Assembly: GCF_014642875.1 (NCBI RefSeq)
Contig: NZ_BMJC01000003.1
Coordinates: forward strand, 310,001-374,000
Length of the DNA: 64,000 nt
DNA from: Puia dinghuensis
GTDB taxonomy: Bacteria; Bacteroidota; Bacteroidia; Chitinophagales; Chitinophagaceae
Direction: 5' to 3'
The notes under the pieces were generated by a model. The model had not been told where the DNA came from. It worked only from the letters and a program-made list of their open reading frames with translations, and did not search any database. This document shows, piece by piece, positions 45,547-53,319 of the stretch. Both the position numbers and the translations under genes were made by a program. The first letter of the stretch is position 1. Each line of letters begins with the position of its first letter.

Positions 45547-48174
45547 TTATCGGTGTATAGTGCCGAGCCATTCGAGGGCGTCTTCGAACAAACGGTTCTG
45601 GATAGGGGATGTACATATCGCATCGCCGTGCCCCATATTCATATAAAGCATTTTATAATGAGTATTAGTCCACACGACGGGGATGTCGCCATCATGGATG
45701 GTATCCTTCTTCCCCAGGGGATAATTGGCGGGATCGAGTGTGATGAGCACCTTTATATCCTTGTTGCTCCGCGGGTTGGGCTGCCAGCCATACCATTCAT
45801 TGAGGGGAGCGGTATAATGTGCGGGCAGGCGGCGGGTAGCGGGATGTTTGTTGTCGTCGACGATGAGCCTTGCGGGCAAAGGAGGCCAGCTATTGTTATA
45901 GAAAACGGCGCCGCCCAAAAATTGAACGAACCAGGGCCAGTGTGTGGTGCGGTCGTTGTAGCCTGATACATGAAACCCCAGCCAGGTGCCGCCTTGTTCC
46001 ATATAGGCCTGAAAGGCAGTACGTTGCCGTTCGGTATGCGGGAAGTCGTTCAACCAGAGGACAACCTGGTATTTTTTTAAGCCATCACTGCAATTGGCCC
46101 AGTTGGAGGTGGTGTCGAAGGCAAAGTTGTGCCGCGCTGCAAGATCCGAGTAGAACCGGATGATATCGCGGGCGAAGTCGACATGGTCCTGTTCTACCGT
46201 ATTGGAGTAGAAGGCAAGGGCGTGATAACGGGGATGAGCAGGTGCAGGCGTAATGGCGGAGGCCGGGAGAGAGGGGGTGGAAGCGGCCCAGGAGATGGCG
46301 TTGGCAAAAATGCGCCGGTATGCTGAGTCGTCGAAGAGGATGGGGTCATGTCCCATGAAGATGTAGACGTTGCGGGCCCCTACCTTTTCGTTTGTCCAGA
46401 TGACGGGATGGTCGCCCATCTTCACCGTAGTGTCGGGATAATAGGTGTTCTCATCGACGCTGGCCAGTACATGGACATTGGGCCGCGGACTCTTATCGTA
46501 AGTGTACCATTCTTCCTTTTGCACCACGAAGCTGTCAGGGATGCCCTGGAATACCGGATGATCGTGATCTTCGACCCGGACGGTGGCTTTTGCAAAGCGG
46601 GCGATATAATCCTTCCAGCGGATGCCGCCCATGAAGTCATGGAACCAGGGCCACATGGGAAAGTGGTCGAACTCCCCCAGCAAGGTGGCATGGTGAAAGC
46701 CGACCCAGCCGCCTCGACCCTCTTCGATATACCGTTTAAAAGCTTCCTGTGCAGCAGGTTTCCAGCCATAGGGAACATAATCCAACTGAATGATGAGCCG
46801 GTAGCGACTCAATAATTCGTCGCTGATACTATCGGTGTGGGTCAGGTAGTCGATGGCAAAATTACTGTCCACCGCCTGTTGGGCGAGCCAGTTGCGGGCA
46901 CGCCAGGAATACTTTACATGCCAGCCGCCATTCTCATAGAGCACCAGGGCGCGGAAGCGGGGGTGGTTCACTTCCTTATAAAGGCTATCCATCACCATAA
47001 CCATCGCTGCGTCAAGCCCCGTGAAGAGCCGTTGGTCTTCGCGATGCCAGGGATGGCCCTGGCGGAAGTCCCACCAGCAGTATTCGATCTTGGTATATTC
47101 GGAGGTGGGGCCGATGCCAACCGGTTTTTCATAGTAGTGATCGGTGCGGAAGGTATAACGGCCATCGGTGACGGCGATGGTCCAGTCGAAAGTTACCTGG
47201 TAATGATGACCCGAGTCGTTTGTGGGAATATCAAGATGGCCCTTACCGATGAGGGTACCCGTGCTTGTATCGGCTGTCGTGATGGTGAAGCGAGGGCCGG
47301 TGAGCGCTTGTTTGAGCCGGTGAAAAAGTTCGCGCTGCGGGGCGCCGGGAGTGCCGGGGATATATTGCTGCTGATAGCTGACGCGGCGGTCGCTCATAGG
47401 CAGGGAGGCGGTGGCGGGTCCCGAAGAAGCAGCCCAACGGATGGCGTCGCGGAGCAGGCCGGCATAGGCGGGGTCCTGCAGGAGTTCGGGGTCATGACCG
47501 GGGCTGATATAGATGGCCCTGCGAAAGCGTTGGTTTGTCCAGATGACGGGATGGTCCCCCATCGGTTTGTTCTGATGGTAGGTGCCTTCGTCCACCGACG
47601 CCAGGACATGGATATCCGGGTTGCCGCGGACGCTTTTATCCCACTCGTACCATTCGTCGGGGATGTCGATTCGAGCGGGCAGATGGCGGGTGACGGGGTG
47701 CTCGCGGTCGTCGACGACAAGCGTGGCGTGCTGGTAGGCTGGATGGGGGGAGTAGACGACGTTGCCCATGAGGTCTTCAAACCATTGCCAATAGCGATCG
47801 TTGAGATGAAACTGCCTGCCCGTGAGGCCGGCGGCATGGATGCCGACCCACCCCTTGCCCTGTTCGACAAATTGGCGAAGGGCGTCCTGCTGGGCGTAAG
47901 ACATATCGAATGGGGCGAGGTGCAACATGACAAAGACCTGGTAACGGGCAAGATTGGCCGGGTTGATCCGGCTGGTGTCGTCGGTGAAATCCAGTTCGAA
48001 GTGTTCGTCGGCGGCCATTTGTTCAAAAAAGGGCCGGGCGGCGGCAATCATTTTCAGGTGATCGCGGGCCCGGGAAGCCACTACCAGGACACGAAACGAC
48101 TGCGCACCCACGCCAGCCTGACATAGAACTAACAGGACTATTAAGGAGAGATTCTTAAAATATGTCTTGCTCAT
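45547..48174 (-). CDS. Secreted protein with three ThuA-like domains and a DUF4468-like insert
   Basis: 875 residues; signal peptide (LSLIVLLVLCQAGVGAQ). Three copies of a ThuA-like class-I-glutamine-amidotransferase-fold domain lie at about 27-250, 405-632 and 648-875. Each has a W[VL]G[IF]H motif (WVGIHAAGL, WVGFHHATL, WLGFHVSGY), an EWY motif, [MD]GD[HI]PV[IV]WTN and a GH[DG] near the end. Between the first and second lies a domain (about 283-402: GKGHLDIPTNDSGHHYQVTF, TDGRYTFRTDHY) that resembles DUF4468. Single ThuA domains occur in proteins of trehalose or glycan metabolism. This triple form is unusual. It is divergent from the LuxR-type regulator. Confidence 0.85.
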   Translation of the reverse strand: MSKTYFKNLSLIVLLVLCQAGVGAQSFRVLVVASRARDHLKMIAAARPFFEQMAADEHFELDFTDDTSRINPANLARYQVFVMLHLAPFDMSYAQQDALRQFVEQGKGWVGIHAAGLTGRQFHLNDRYWQWFEDLMGNVVYSPHPAYQHATLVVDDREHPVTRHLPARIDIPDEWYEWDKSVRGNPDIHVLASVDEGTYHQNKPMGDHPVIWTNQRFRRAIYISPGHDPELLQDPAYAGLLRDAIRWAASSGPATASLPMSDRRVSYQQQYIPGTPGAPQRELFHRLKQALTGPRFTITTADTSTGTLIGKGHLDIPTNDSGHHYQVTFDWTIAVTDGRYTFRTDHYYEKPVGIGPTSEYTKIEYCWWDFRQGHPWHREDQRLFTGLDAAMVMVMDSLYKEVNHPRFRALVLYENGGWHVKYSWRARNWLAQQAVDSNFAIDYLTHTDSISDELLSRYRLIIQLDYVPYGWKPAAQEAFKRYIEEGRGGWVGFHHATLLGEFDHFPMWPWFHDFMGGIRWKDYIARFAKATVRVEDHDHPVFQGIPDSFVVQKEEWYTYDKSPRPNVHVLASVDENTYYPDTTVKMGDHPVIWTNEKVGARNVYIFMGHDPILFDDSAYRRIFANAISWAASTPSLPASAITPAPAHPRYHALAFYSNTVEQDHVDFARDIIRFYSDLAARHNFAFDTTSNWANCSDGLKKYQVVLWLNDFPHTERQRTAFQAYMEQGGTWLGFHVSGYNDRTTHWPWFVQFLGGAVFYNNSWPPLPARLIVDDNKHPATRRLPAHYTAPLNEWYGWQPNPRSNKDIKVLITLDPANYPLGKKDTIHDGDIPVVWTNTHYKMLYMNMGHGDAICTSPIQNRLFEDALEWLGTIHR

Positions 48175-48308
48175 AGGCTCAGCAAATTAGTTCGATTTAG
48201 GAAGGATGTTACCCGATAGAGCAAATATCCGACCCAGGGACGGGATGGGCAATTTCTTTGCCCCTACATTAGCACTACATCTGGTGTTTTTCGATAACTT
48301 GTTGCTCT

Positions 48309-51155
48309 ATGAAGCCCTTGCTATTCCTGGTGTTGTTTCTTTCCTTGGCCCCGGCATTTGCCCAACCGATCATCGGGTTGCCGGCTATCCGAAGTTATAC
48401 CAACACTGATTATCACGCGGCGGCAGAGATCTGGGACATCGGCCAGGACAAGCGGGGGATAATGTATTTCGCCAACAATGATGGGTTGGTGACCTTTGAC
48501 GGCAGTTACTGGAAGACCTATCCCTTGCCCAATAGGGTGGCCATCAAATCCCTGGCAATCGACAAGGAGGGGCGGGTCTTTGTCGGAGGGACGGATGAGA
48601 TCGGGTATTTCTTCCCGGGGGCCGACGGCATCCTGGGTTATCATTCCTTAAAAGACAGGTTACCGGTGACGGCAAGGCAGTTTGCCGACGTCTGGGATAT
48701 TGTTATCTACGGAAATACCGTGTTCTTCCGGACAAATGAGACGATCATCGAGTGGGCAGGCAACGGGATGCATACGTTTGACGCCCCCCAGGCCTGGCAG
48801 CTGTTGGTCCTGACGGAGGGACAGTTATATGCCGCCGACAAAGTCAAAGGGCTTTTTGTTTTTCGCGAAGGGCAATGGAAGCCCCTGTGCGGCGGAGAGC
48901 CACTGCATATCACCGGTGTCCTGGAATATAAAAAGGATAGTCTGCTGGTCACCACCCTGAAAAACGGGCTTTTCGTGTTGAGCGGGCAGACGCTGATGCC
49001 TAAATCAACGGCCATCGACGGGCTATTGAAAAATGCGCTGATCAATGGGGGCAGGCGGCTCGGCGACGACCGGTGGGGCCTGGGTACGGCTACCGGTGGA
49101 GCGCTGATCATCGACGGCAATGGCAAACTGATCGAGCGTTTCTCCAATGTCGAAGGGCTACCCGGTAATAATGTACAAGGGATGCTGAGGGACCAGGAGG
49201 GAAGCCTGTGGCTGGGACTCCAGAACGGGATTGCGCTGGTGCACGACGCCACGCCCGTACGACTGATAAAACCAGTACCGGACAACCAGGTGGTGTGCAA
49301 TTCGGTGCGCATCTTCAACCACCGGCTGTATGTTGGCACCTCCAACGGGTTGTATGACCTTCCGTTGAACCCGGCTATCCGTGACATCAGTCGGTCGACA
49401 GGGATATTTAAGGAGGTGGAGAATACCAAAGGCCAGGTTTGGGGTCTGGAAGAGATGGGAAACCAGCTGCTGGTAGCGCACCAGGATGGCGCTTCGGCAG
49501 TCATGGAGGAGAAGGCGGTGCCGGTATTGACCCGGCAGGGAGTATGGGGGTTTCTGTCCGTGGCGGGCGGGGCCGTGGCCGGGACGTACACGGGGCTGGT
49601 ACGCCTCGCGGATAGCGACGGACATTGGGAAGAGGGTGGTAAGTTTAACGATCTGTATGAATCGTTGCCGGTGATGGCCTATGACGGGCGGCAGACCATC
49701 TGGGCGGCGCATCCCTACCGGGGAGTATTCCGTAACCCTATGGCCGGCTCTTTCACCCATTATGGCGTAGCCCAGGGACTGCCCTCGTTGCGCAACAACT
49801 ACCTGTTGGCATGGAAGAACAATATCCTTGCGGCAACGGAAAAGGGAGTGTATGCTTATGATGCTGCAAAAGACCGGTTTGTCCCTTCCCCGGAGTTTAC
49901 AAAGGTGTTTGGCGATACGAGCGTGGAGTACCTCAACCCGGACAAATATGGCAATATCTGGTTTGTCAGCGATCAGCGGGTGGGCGTCATCGATTATAGC
50001 AAACGGTCGGGAGCGGTCCCTTATTCGGTGGTTTATTTCCCCGAACTGAAAGGACAGACGGTAAAAGGCGCTGCCATGATCTATCCTTATGATAAGGAGA
50101 ATATCTTCATCGGGTCGAACAATGGGCTGTTGCATCTCAACTATAGCCGGTATCTCGAATCCGCCGCGAAAGTGAAGGTGTTGCTCGGCGCGGTGAAAGC
50201 CATCGCGGAAAAGGACAGCCTGGTCTTCGGCGGATACGGAAGCGATGAGCAGCCGCCGGTGCGGTTGCCCAGCCGTTGGAATTCCTTTCATTTCGAATAT
50301 GCCTCGCCCCTGTTCGCCCAACCCAATGCCATCGAGTACAGCTATCAGCTGTCGGGCTTTGACCATGACTGGTCCGGGTGGTCGTCAAAGCCGGAAAAAG
50401 ATTATACCAATCTCCCGTATGGGCAATACCGTTTCCTGGTAAGGGCGCGGGACAATCTTGGGAACATCTCCGCGCCGGCGACTTTTAGCTTTATCGTGAA
50501 TCCTTCATGGTACCAAACGGCCTGGGCCTACATAGCCTATATTCTATTCGCCCTATGGATCACTCATCTCATCCGGCAGCAACAACGGCGGCGGTTGCTC
50601 CTGCATCAAAAGAAGTATGAGGAGGAGCAGGCCAGACGAAACTATCTTCATAGCCTGGAACTCGACCGGAAGGAGAAGGTCCTTATCGCCTTACAGAATG
50701 CCAAACTGGAAGGGGAGCTGCAGTTTAAGAATAAGGAGCTGGCGACCGTGACCATGCACCTCATCGAACGGGGTGGGATCCTGGCCAATATTAGAGAGGA
50801 GTTGACGGCTGTGATCAAGCGGTTGAATCTCCCCCATCTATCTAATGAATTCAAGCCAGTGTTCCGGTTGATCAGCGATACGGAGCACAGTGATGAGGAT
50901 TGGAACCGGTTTGCGCTGTATTTCGATGAGGTGTATAATAACTTTTTGTCGACGCTGAAAGCGAAATATCCGCAGTTGAGTCCTACCGATCTGAAATTAT
51001 GTGCCTTTCTGCGCTTGAATCTGTCTTCCAAAGGGATCGCGCAGTTATTGAACATCTCGCTGAAGGGGGTGGAGATCAGCCGTTACCGGCTTAGAAAGAA
51101 GCTGGGGCTGCCGACGGAAGTCAATCTTAACGATTTTCTAGGAAAAATTTCCTAG
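48309..51155 (+). CDS. Transmembrane Y_Y_Y/Reg_prop regulator with LuxR-type HTH
   Basis: 948 residues. Signal peptide (FLVLFLSLAPAFAQ), Reg_prop propeller-type sensor (about 30-640), Y_Y_Y domain (about 645-730), membrane helix (about 735-757: YIAYILFALWITHLI), a long coiled coil (to about 815) and a C-terminal LuxR-like HTH (SPTDLKLCAFLRLNLSSKGIA, ISLKGVEISRYRLRKKLGLP). It has no kinase or receiver, so the signal would pass from the periplasm to DNA-binding in one polypeptide. It is divergent from the triple-ThuA gene (134-base gap), which is a candidate target. The BlaI operator begins inside its last codons. Confidence 0.9.
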   Translation: MKPLLFLVLFLSLAPAFAQPIIGLPAIRSYTNTDYHAAAEIWDIGQDKRGIMYFANNDGLVTFDGSYWKTYPLPNRVAIKSLAIDKEGRVFVGGTDEIGYFFPGADGILGYHSLKDRLPVTARQFADVWDIVIYGNTVFFRTNETIIEWAGNGMHTFDAPQAWQLLVLTEGQLYAADKVKGLFVFREGQWKPLCGGEPLHITGVLEYKKDSLLVTTLKNGLFVLSGQTLMPKSTAIDGLLKNALINGGRRLGDDRWGLGTATGGALIIDGNGKLIERFSNVEGLPGNNVQGMLRDQEGSLWLGLQNGIALVHDATPVRLIKPVPDNQVVCNSVRIFNHRLYVGTSNGLYDLPLNPAIRDISRSTGIFKEVENTKGQVWGLEEMGNQLLVAHQDGASAVMEEKAVPVLTRQGVWGFLSVAGGAVAGTYTGLVRLADSDGHWEEGGKFNDLYESLPVMAYDGRQTIWAAHPYRGVFRNPMAGSFTHYGVAQGLPSLRNNYLLAWKNNILAATEKGVYAYDAAKDRFVPSPEFTKVFGDTSVEYLNPDKYGNIWFVSDQRVGVIDYSKRSGAVPYSVVYFPELKGQTVKGAAMIYPYDKENIFIGSNNGLLHLNYSRYLESAAKVKVLLGAVKAIAEKDSLVFGGYGSDEQPPVRLPSRWNSFHFEYASPLFAQPNAIEYSYQLSGFDHDWSGWSSKPEKDYTNLPYGQYRFLVRARDNLGNISAPATFSFIVNPSWYQTAWAYIAYILFALWITHLIRQQQRRRLLLHQKKYEEEQARRNYLHSLELDRKEKVLIALQNAKLEGELQFKNKELATVTMHLIERGGILANIREELTAVIKRLNLPHLSNEFKPVFRLISDTEHSDEDWNRFALYFDEVYNNFLSTLKAKYPQLSPTDLKLCAFLRLNLSSKGIAQLLNISLKGVEISRYRLRKKLGLPTEVNLNDFLGKIS

Positions 51156-51192
51156 ATTTTGTTTTGACAGTAGGAAAAGTTTCCTACCTTAG
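51138..51192 (+). promoter_or_regulatory. BlaI-type operators and promoter
   Basis: Two perfect 18-base palindromes with 8-base arms: CTAGGAAAAATTTCCTAG (51138-51155) and GTAGGAAAAGTTTCCTAC (51170-51187), centres 32 bases apart. The first overlaps the stop codon of the preceding gene (TAG 51153-51155). TACCTTAG (51185-51192) with TTTTG 18 bases upstream may be the promoter, which would place transcription start almost at the ATG. TAGATTTTG (51153-51161) is an alternative -7 box. Confidence 0.75.
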
Positions 51193-51196
51193 GGAT

Positions 51197-51604
51197 ATGA
51201 AAGACGAAAAACCGAGATCTGCCGACAGGCCGGAGCCTACCCGATCGGAGCTCGAGATCCTGCAGGTATTATGGCAATATGGTCCCAGCACCGTTCGCTT
51301 TGTCAACGAGCGGTTGAACGAGGACCGGCGTGAGGTGCAATATGCTTCCACGTTGAAGCTGATGCAGATAATGGTAGAGAAAGGGTTGTTGCTCCGGGAT
51401 GAGAGCCAGGTGAAACACATCTATCGTCCCGCTTCTGAAGAATACAAGACAAAGAGTCTGTTGCTCAACCGGTTTGTAGATTCCCTTTTTAATGGATCGG
51501 TGAGCAGTCTCATGTTGCATTTGCTGGATAATACGAAGGTAGCGCCATCCGAGCTGGATGCGATCAGGGAGTTATTGGACAAAGCCAAAAAGAATAAAAA
51601 ATGA
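51197..51604 (+). CDS. BlaI/MecI/CopY-family repressor
   Basis: 135 residues from the ATG at 51197; the frame also has a TTG at 51164 inside the operator region, which I reject. Winged helix: PTRSELEILQVLWQYGPSTVRFVNERL, then YASTLKLMQIMVEKGLLLRDE as HTH, and a C-terminal dimerisation helix. In BlaI/MecI, repression is lifted by proteolysis triggered by the BlaR1/MecR1 sensor. The downstream gene is exactly such a protein and overlaps by four bases (ATGA). It should bind the two palindromes upstream. Confidence 0.94.
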   Translation: MKDEKPRSADRPEPTRSELEILQVLWQYGPSTVRFVNERLNEDRREVQYASTLKLMQIMVEKGLLLRDESQVKHIYRPASEEYKTKSLLLNRFVDSLFNGSVSSLMLHLLDNTKVAPSELDAIRELLDKAKKNKK

Positions 51605-53319
51605 TCACGCAAGCCATCTGCTGGACACTGCTGCATTCGTTGTGGCAAGGAGCATTAGCCGCCCTTGGGGCAGGCATCATCATCCTGTGCACCCGGCGGT
51701 GCCGCGCGGTGGTGCGTTATAACCTGTTAGTGGCCGATCTCCTGCTTTTCCTGATGACGACGGGTGTTACTTTCTTTTATTGCCTGGCGCCGGGTGGCGG
51801 TTTGACAAAGCCCGGGATCATGACGCAGGGGCAGTCGGAGAGGGAAATCGTTATCCGATTACTAGACATACCGGTGACGGGTTCTACGCCAACGGAGAGT
51901 GTGCTGCAGAAAGCGCAACATTATTTGAATAGCCATGCATCCATTATCGTGCTGATCTGGCTGGCTTGTCTGGGAGCGCAATTGATGCGCCTCACGGGCG
52001 GCCTTTACCGTATCCATCGTATCCGGCGGAAGGGCGCCTTGCCGGTGACGGATGATTGGGAAAGAAAATTATCCTTCCTGGCACGACGGATGGGCATTCA
52101 TCGGGAGGTGCTGTTGTTACAATCCGGGTCGGTGAGAATGCCGGCAGTCACCGGGATCCTGAAGCCGGTGATCCTTGTGCCGTTGGGCATGCTGGCGCAG
52201 ATCCCGCCCGAACAGGTGGAGACCATTTTCCTTCATGAGCTGGCGCATATCCGCAGGAGTGATTACCTGGTGAACCTCGTGCTGCACCTGTCGGAGGCGA
52301 TCTTCTTCTTCAATCCGGGTATCCGATGGATGACTTCGCTGCTGCGCGCCGAGCGGGAAGCCTGTTGTGATGACGAGGTGCTGGCCGCCACGGGTGACGC
52401 GACCGTCTATTTCGATGCGCTGGTCGGCTTTATGCAGTTTGCCCTCGGCCGGCAGCAGCTGATGATGTCGCTCGGCGGAGGTAAGACCGATCTGTTATGG
52501 CGGGTACGGCGGATGCTTACACAAGAAAATAAAAAATTACAAATTATGGAGAAGACTATTCTTTCGTTCGGGCTGATGGCGCTGGTAGCCGTGGGACTCA
52601 TCAGTATGCGGGGGCGGGAACCACAACCCGTGCAAACGACGCAGGCGGCGCGGCAGCATCAACAGCCTGTGGTCGTCGCTCACCACGATAAGGACACCTT
52701 TCCCGACAAGGGGCGTGCGACGAAGGCGCATTTCAGACAGTTCAATGTCAATTCCGACCAGTCGAAGAACAAAAAGACCCTGCGGGTGGAGGCAAAGGAT
52801 GAATTTGGGAATGTCTATGTCCTGCATGAGGTGAATGATGATGTCGACGAATTCAGCATCAATGGGAAGGTGATACCGGAATCGGAGTATAGCAAGTATG
52901 TGGATGTGTTCGATCAGATAGAGGAACAGGCAGAGCCCCCTGTACCTCCTACGCCTCCCGTGCCGCCTGTTCCACCAGTACCTCCCGTGCCTCCCGTTGC
53001 GCCTGTTCCTCCTGTACCTCCCGTGCCCCCGGTTCCACCGGTGCCGCCTGTACCGCCGGTTCCCCCGTCAGATTATTGGATCAAGCATATCATCCACGAC
53101 CTGTTACATGACAAGCTTATCGAGAACGAGGACCCCCTTTCCTTTAGGCTGGACGACAGCGGACTAACCGTCAATGGAGTGAAGCAGCCGGAAGAAATAT
53201 CCAAACGTTATAAGGAAAAATACCTCGACCGCCCCAAGGATCGTTTTATCTACGAGCACCATGGCGGCTCGACCCATACCGAAATGGATACGGACCGAAA
53301 GGCGCCGGAGTTTATTTAA
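51601..53319 (+). CDS. M56 BlaR1-type membrane metallopeptidase with PPV-repeat tail
   Basis: 572 residues. Three N-terminal membrane helices (ALAALGAGIIILCTR, DLLLFLMTTGVTFFYCLA, ASIIVLIWLACLGAQLM), then the zinc motif HELAH (212-216), and a fourth helix (LSFGLMALVAVGLIS). The periplasmic tail has two motifs of the form NGxxxPE (SINGKVIPESEYSKY and TVNGVKQPEEISKRY) separated by a proline repeat (residues 446-489). Unlike staphylococcal BlaR1 there is no penicillin-binding sensor domain, so the signal is not necessarily a beta-lactam. It forms an operon with the BlaI repressor. Its last four bases overlap the convergent copper amine oxidase gene. Confidence 0.92.
   Translation: MITQAICWTLLHSLWQGALAALGAGIIILCTRRCRAVVRYNLLVADLLLFLMTTGVTFFYCLAPGGGLTKPGIMTQGQSEREIVIRLLDIPVTGSTPTESVLQKAQHYLNSHASIIVLIWLACLGAQLMRLTGGLYRIHRIRRKGALPVTDDWERKLSFLARRMGIHREVLLLQSGSVRMPAVTGILKPVILVPLGMLAQIPPEQVETIFLHELAHIRRSDYLVNLVLHLSEAIFFFNPGIRWMTSLLRAEREACCDDEVLAATGDATVYFDALVGFMQFALGRQQLMMSLGGGKTDLLWRVRRMLTQENKKLQIMEKTILSFGLMALVAVGLISMRGREPQPVQTTQAARQHQQPVVVAHHDKDTFPDKGRATKAHFRQFNVNSDQSKNKKTLRVEAKDEFGNVYVLHEVNDDVDEFSINGKVIPESEYSKYVDVFDQIEEQAEPPVPPTPPVPPVPPVPPVPPVAPVPPVPPVPPVPPVPPVPPVPPSDYWIKHIIHDLLHDKLIENEDPLSFRLDDSGLTVNGVKQPEEISKRYKEKYLDRPKDRFIYEHHGGSTHTEMDTDRKAPEFI
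52936..53067 (+). repeat. Pro-Pro-Val repeat inside the BlaR1 gene
   Basis: About 14 nine-base units encode PPV/PPT/PPVA with varied codons (cct gta, ccc gtg, ccg gtt), giving residues 446-489. It links two similar domains in the tail. The variable codons argue for selection on the protein rather than recent slippage. Confidence 0.9.

Noticed and set aside
46837-48126. A 429-residue open frame on the plus strand inside the triple-ThuA gene
   Set aside because: It lies wholly within the gene on the other strand, which shows three matching ThuA-type domains. No domain or signal was seen in the plus-strand frame.
52936-53067. Nine-base direct repeat that could be read as a repeat array
   Set aside because: It is in frame, codes for PPV units in BlaR1 and has no spacers of CRISPR type.
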